A stretch of 64,000 nucleotides of DNA from Hydra vulgaris (Eukaryota; Cnidaria; Hydrozoa; Anthoathecata; Hydridae): the NCBI RefSeq assembly GCF_038396675.1, contig NC_088933.1:36542001-36606000 (forward strand), in the 5' to 3' direction. Shown here in pieces: positions 58,525-64,000 of this stretch (within the stretch, counting starts at the first letter, position 1; every line of letters begins with the position of its first letter). The notes under the pieces were generated by a model. The model had not been told where the DNA came from. It made no database searches and worked only from the letters and a program-made list of their open reading frames with translations. Made by a program: the position numbers and the translations under genes.

Positions 58525-60120
58525 AATGTTTTAGCATGTGATTTATAAGTTATACATTTATACAATAAACTTTTTTAAGTTTTTACAATATATAATGTAC
58601 TTAACTGTACATTTAAGTGTGACGAGATTATATAGAATGAATTTATGGATTTATGTATCCAGTTTTAACTTAGCTGATACCAAACAGAATGAAATTATAA
58701 CAGCTCTCAAGATAAGCTGGAAAAATAAAATTTTAAATAAAGAACAAAAATATAATTTTAAAACAACGCATTTTTGTATAGCCAAGCATAAAGAAAAATA
58801 TGCTTACAAAAGACTTGCAGTTTTAACAAATTAAAAGCGCAGGCAACGGAATGTTTGACAATATTTTATTAGAAACTCCTGTGTTAAAAACTAGTTTTAA
58901 TAAAATGTAAAGTTATTTTGCAATGAAATCTTTTAATGTAAAATGAGAGAATTTCAATGTAATTTATGCGGTTGCTTATAAGCGAAAGACTACTAACCAT
59001 AAATACAAAGATATCAAATACAAAGATGAAATTAAAAAATTTTAAAAAAAGAAGTTTAAAACAGTCACGGATTTACGCAATTGTTTTTAGCTAGCCGCAA
59101 GGCTACTTTAAAAACAGCTGTAAAGTTGAATGGCGTAAGATTGTCGGCTCTGGCTTAACTTTATGTGTTGTCTTACGTTAAAAATAATTTATTTAGTTTC
59201 AATAATAGAATTTTAATCATTAACTAAAAACCTAGAAACAAATTAAATAAAATTTGGATTTCATAAATTTCTTTTTTCTTTTTTACTGTCAGAGGGGGAA
59301 AATAGTATTTTTCTTTAAAAAAAGGTACTTTTTTCGCGCTGACATAAAAAAATGGTTTTTTATGATTTTTTTTTTAGTCTCATTTAAAACGTTTTTTAAA
59401 AATTCATTTAAAAATAAACTTTTTTCATTTAGGTTGTAGAAGGTAGGAGAGGGTTGAATAAACGCGTATATAGCATTTTAAAAATTCAAAAAAAAAAGAT
59501 TTTTAAATGAAATTTACTAAATTTACTAAAATCGTTTTTAAATTTTAAGAGTCTAGTAAAAATGTTTTTTTTAAGTTTGATCATCTATTTCTACATTTAT
59601 TCGAAAACCAGTCCCAAATGTTAGATATTTTTAGAAGCTGCAAACTTTCAACTTTTGAATGATATATTCAGTTGTGTATTTTATATATTTTAAGAATCAT
59701 CAGAAAAATCTTCGAAATCTTTCTTTATAACATCATAAATCCATATATGAAGTTTTCCTTTAGGATTGTAATTTTCAACTTCTTTGTCGTGATTCTCCAA
59801 ATTAACCAACTATTTAATCCTCTAGAACATGTTATATGATGACAATTGTGGAACTCATTTCTAACAAACAAAATAAAAACGATAAACTTATTCCAACATT
59901 TTAAATGCGTTGTAAAACAACAGCTACAAGACCTCAACATTAATGAAACAATCTCTTATTTTTAAAATTTTTTCTTATCTTTAAAATTTTTCCTTTTTCA
60001 ATTTAAATCATCACTTTTTCTTGAAATTCTATTATATTACTTGCTTGGTTATTTAATGATGTTCATTGTAAAAGAAGTAAAAAAAAAAATATATATATAT
60101 ATATATATATGCATTATAAA
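58525..60120. other. Spacer, nothing recognised
   Basis: ORFs 58538-58834 and 59254-59439 are low-complexity and lack motifs. T- and A-rich sequence. A short (TA)n at 60089-60110. Confidence 0.5.
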
Positions 60121-60630
60121 TATTTTATTATATTTGTATTTGATCACGGTCGTTTAGACTTTAGAAATAAGTGGAAAGTTATTATACGCAAGCGCAGTAG
60201 AGTTAAAAATAATTTAGAATTTTAATAATGGCTACGGATGCGAAATTTTTTTAAAAACTTATCATTGACAACGAGTAACTTTAATTTTAGATAATTAAAT
60301 AGATTTTTAACTATTTTTTTAAATGAAATTATTGAGAAAATAACTTGCAGCTGTACTAAGTAATGTTTTAAATAAAATACAAGACAACTGAATGTGAATA
60401 AAATCTACTTTCAGCTAAAGCTACTTTTACTTTTTTTGTTTATAATCTTTAAACCTTTTTTAAAAAAATTTTGAGCGTAGAAATTTTAAGATTTTTATTT
60501 ATTCAGCAAGATGAACCTCTTATCTTTTTTGTATTTTTTGTTTATATGAGGATTCAATTTTTTTTGCAGGGTTAAAATAAAATCTTAATCGTTAACTTTT
60601 TGTAACCTGTTGCTACGGTACTCCTTTCCG

Positions 60631-61052
<422 letters not shown>

Positions 61053-61122
<70 letters not shown>

Positions 61123-61148
61123 TACACACACACATATATATATATATA
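61053..61148. repeat. (TA)n with (CA)n core
   Basis: TA repeats, a short ACACACACA run near 61125-61134, then TA again. Confidence 0.95.
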
Positions 61149-61293
61149 AAGAAATAGAGAAAGATATCTCGAAAAGAGAATAAATAAATAGGAATTGGTT
61201 GATAAATATGTATGAATTACAAGGATTTGTAAAAAATAAATTTGTTTATAATTATATATATACAATTTTTTATATAGTCTAATATTAAATAAA

Positions 61294-62046
61294 ATGGAAC
61301 TTCACAACAAAAATATTAAACTCATTTGCTGAGTTTGTGGACAGTTACTTGGTAAAAAGCATTATTTTATAGTAGAAATTCTTAAAGTAAAATTAGAAAA
61401 GCTGTTTTATGTTGAAATGACAGATTTGGAAATTGTCCATGCTCCAAAAATGTGTAAAAAATGTTATTGTACAATGAACAATGTGCTTTCAAGAAAAACA
61501 TCAACTGCCCTTGGTCTCTGTACTAAGTGGAAACCACACTGTGATGACTGTTTTACTTGCCAATCAGTAAAAAAGCTTAGAAAAGGTTTAGTAGTTTCTA
61601 AACAACAATCTAGAAATAAAGCAAGATGTAGTGGCCGCGAAAAAAATGATTCAAAGATGTGGACATTTGCAATGTTCACTACCATAAAAGAAGCAATAAC
61701 CATAATACAAGATGAAGATATAGATATATCAGAGCTAAATAATGAGTTAAATCCACATTTGCAACATTGCTTATGTAATATATGCGGTAAAATTCCAAAG
61801 CAACCTGTAACTTTAAAAAAATGCGAGCATCTTTTCTGCTTTTTTTGTATTGTAGAAAATATTAAGTTTAAGCCAATGAGTAAAGCAATATGTCCTCAAT
61901 GCCAAGAATATTTATTATATGAAGATTCATTAGCAAGTAACAAAACAAATTCTCTCATAAAAATGTTGACTGTTGCATGTATTTCAACACAAAATAAAAG
62001 ATCAAAATATAATTCAAATAAAAATATAAATATCTTTCATGCATAA
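61294..62046 (+). pseudogene. RAG1 N-terminal-region-like protein (zinc/RING), one in-frame TGA
   Basis: ATG 61294 to TAA 62046 is one frame of 250 codons, with a TGA at codon 13 (61330-61332); a downstream ATG at 61417 leaves 209 codons open. In full-frame numbering: C12-x2-C15; H49-x4-C54-x2-C57 (HAPKMCKKCY); W79-x-P-H82-x3-C86-x2-C89 (KWKPHCDDCFTC) with basic VKKLRKG after it; and a C3HC4 RING with C161-x2-C164-x12-C177-x-H179-x2-C182-x2-C185-x14-C200-x2-C203 (HCLCNICGKIPKQPVTLKKC). Vertebrate RAG1 has the same series, CRIC.., HP..FC.NC, W.PH...C..C and SCQIC..DPV...C.H.FC..C, in the N-terminal region, where the RING is a ubiquitin ligase. No DDE core or nonamer-binding domain follows. The TGA is one C-to-T change from CGA. 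It could be a decayed gene, or expressed from the second ATG. Confidence 0.82.
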
Positions 62047-63508
<1,462 letters not shown>

Positions 63509-64000
63509 CCACATCGGAAAAGAGTACCATAGCAACAGGTTACAAAAGTTTAATGATTAAGATTTTCTTTTAACCCTGCAAAAAAAAATTGAATCCTCAT
63601 ATAAGAAAAAAAGATAAAAGGTTCATCTTGCTGAATAAATTTAAATTAAAAAATTTCTACGCTCAAAAATATTTTAAAAAAGGTTTAAATATTGTAAACA
63701 AAAACACTAAAGTTGCTTTAGCTGAAAGTAGATATTATTCACAATCAGAGGTCTTGTATTTTATTTGAAAAATTTCTTCGTACAGCTACAAGTTATTTTC
63801 AAAATAATTTCATGAAAAAACTAGTTAAAACCTGTTTAATTATCTAAAATTGAACAAACTACGCGTTGTCAATGATTAGTTTTTATAACGCTGTTACCGT
63901 AGCCATTTTAAAAAATCTTCAATAAATGTAATTCCACTGCGCATGCGTATAATAACTTTCCTCCTGCAAACGACCGTGTGGTTTATATTTTGTTATATTT

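Noticed and set aside
61417..62046. Ordinary TRIM-type RING protein
   Set aside because: No B-box or coiled coil follows, and the W-x-P-H/CxxC and HAP..CxxC blocks before the RING fit RAG1 instead; kept only as an alternative.

Overview
This is eukaryotic DNA, very AT-rich, with introns, long (TA)n microsatellites and densely nested transposons. The mixture of hAT, Penelope-like, CR1/jockey-like LINE, Helitron, Tc1/mariner and CACTG-ended elements, together with a metazoan centriole gene, fits a cnidarian. A Hydra-like hydrozoan is the best guess, but this is inference; no species marker was read directly.

The only clear host gene is POC1, a WD40 centriolar protein. Thirteen exons lie on the + strand between 726 and 24062 and give 368 codons plus stop. 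The first exons, encoding about two WD repeats, lie upstream of the window. Its two largest introns are filled with transposons. Intron 1090-8059 holds a hAT with an 8-bp target duplication, two opposed LINE fragments and a tRNA-derived SINE. Intron 11217-22123 holds more SINE copies, a Helitron relic, a near-perfect inverted pair of Penelope-like elements (16540-19813), a second head-to-head Penelope pair, and LINE tails.

From 24 kb onward no host gene was found and the window reads as stacked mobile DNA. A hAT at 25716-28709 has the middle third of its transposase gene inverted. A LINE end (29.5 kb) and a broken Tc1/mariner gene (30.5-31.7 kb) follow, then a diverged ~1 kb direct duplication (31.7-33.8 kb). 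A 7.4-kb CACTG-ended element (34376-41775) carries a transposase-like gene and a spliced second gene. A small hAT relic lies at 42.2-43.7 kb. At 45838-58524 is a TIR element whose gene I cannot name; it was split by a 9.3-kb hAT (46797-56062) that has inverted 31-bp satellite arrays inside both ends, and that hAT itself holds a 2.3-kb inverted-repeat insert.

The most interesting locus is at the right edge. About 500-bp inverted arms (60125-60635 and 63508 to the window end) enclose an intronless ORF at 61294-62046. Its zinc-binding pattern matches, in order, the N-terminal region of RAG1: a CxxC pair, an H/CxxC pair, W-x-P-H with CxxC, and a C3HC4 RING. It has no RAG1 catalytic core and one in-frame TGA at codon 13.

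Many short-spacer perfect inverted repeats occur throughout, and transposon ends repeatedly sit next to (TA)n runs. Most transposon genes here are broken, and only POC1 looks clearly functional.
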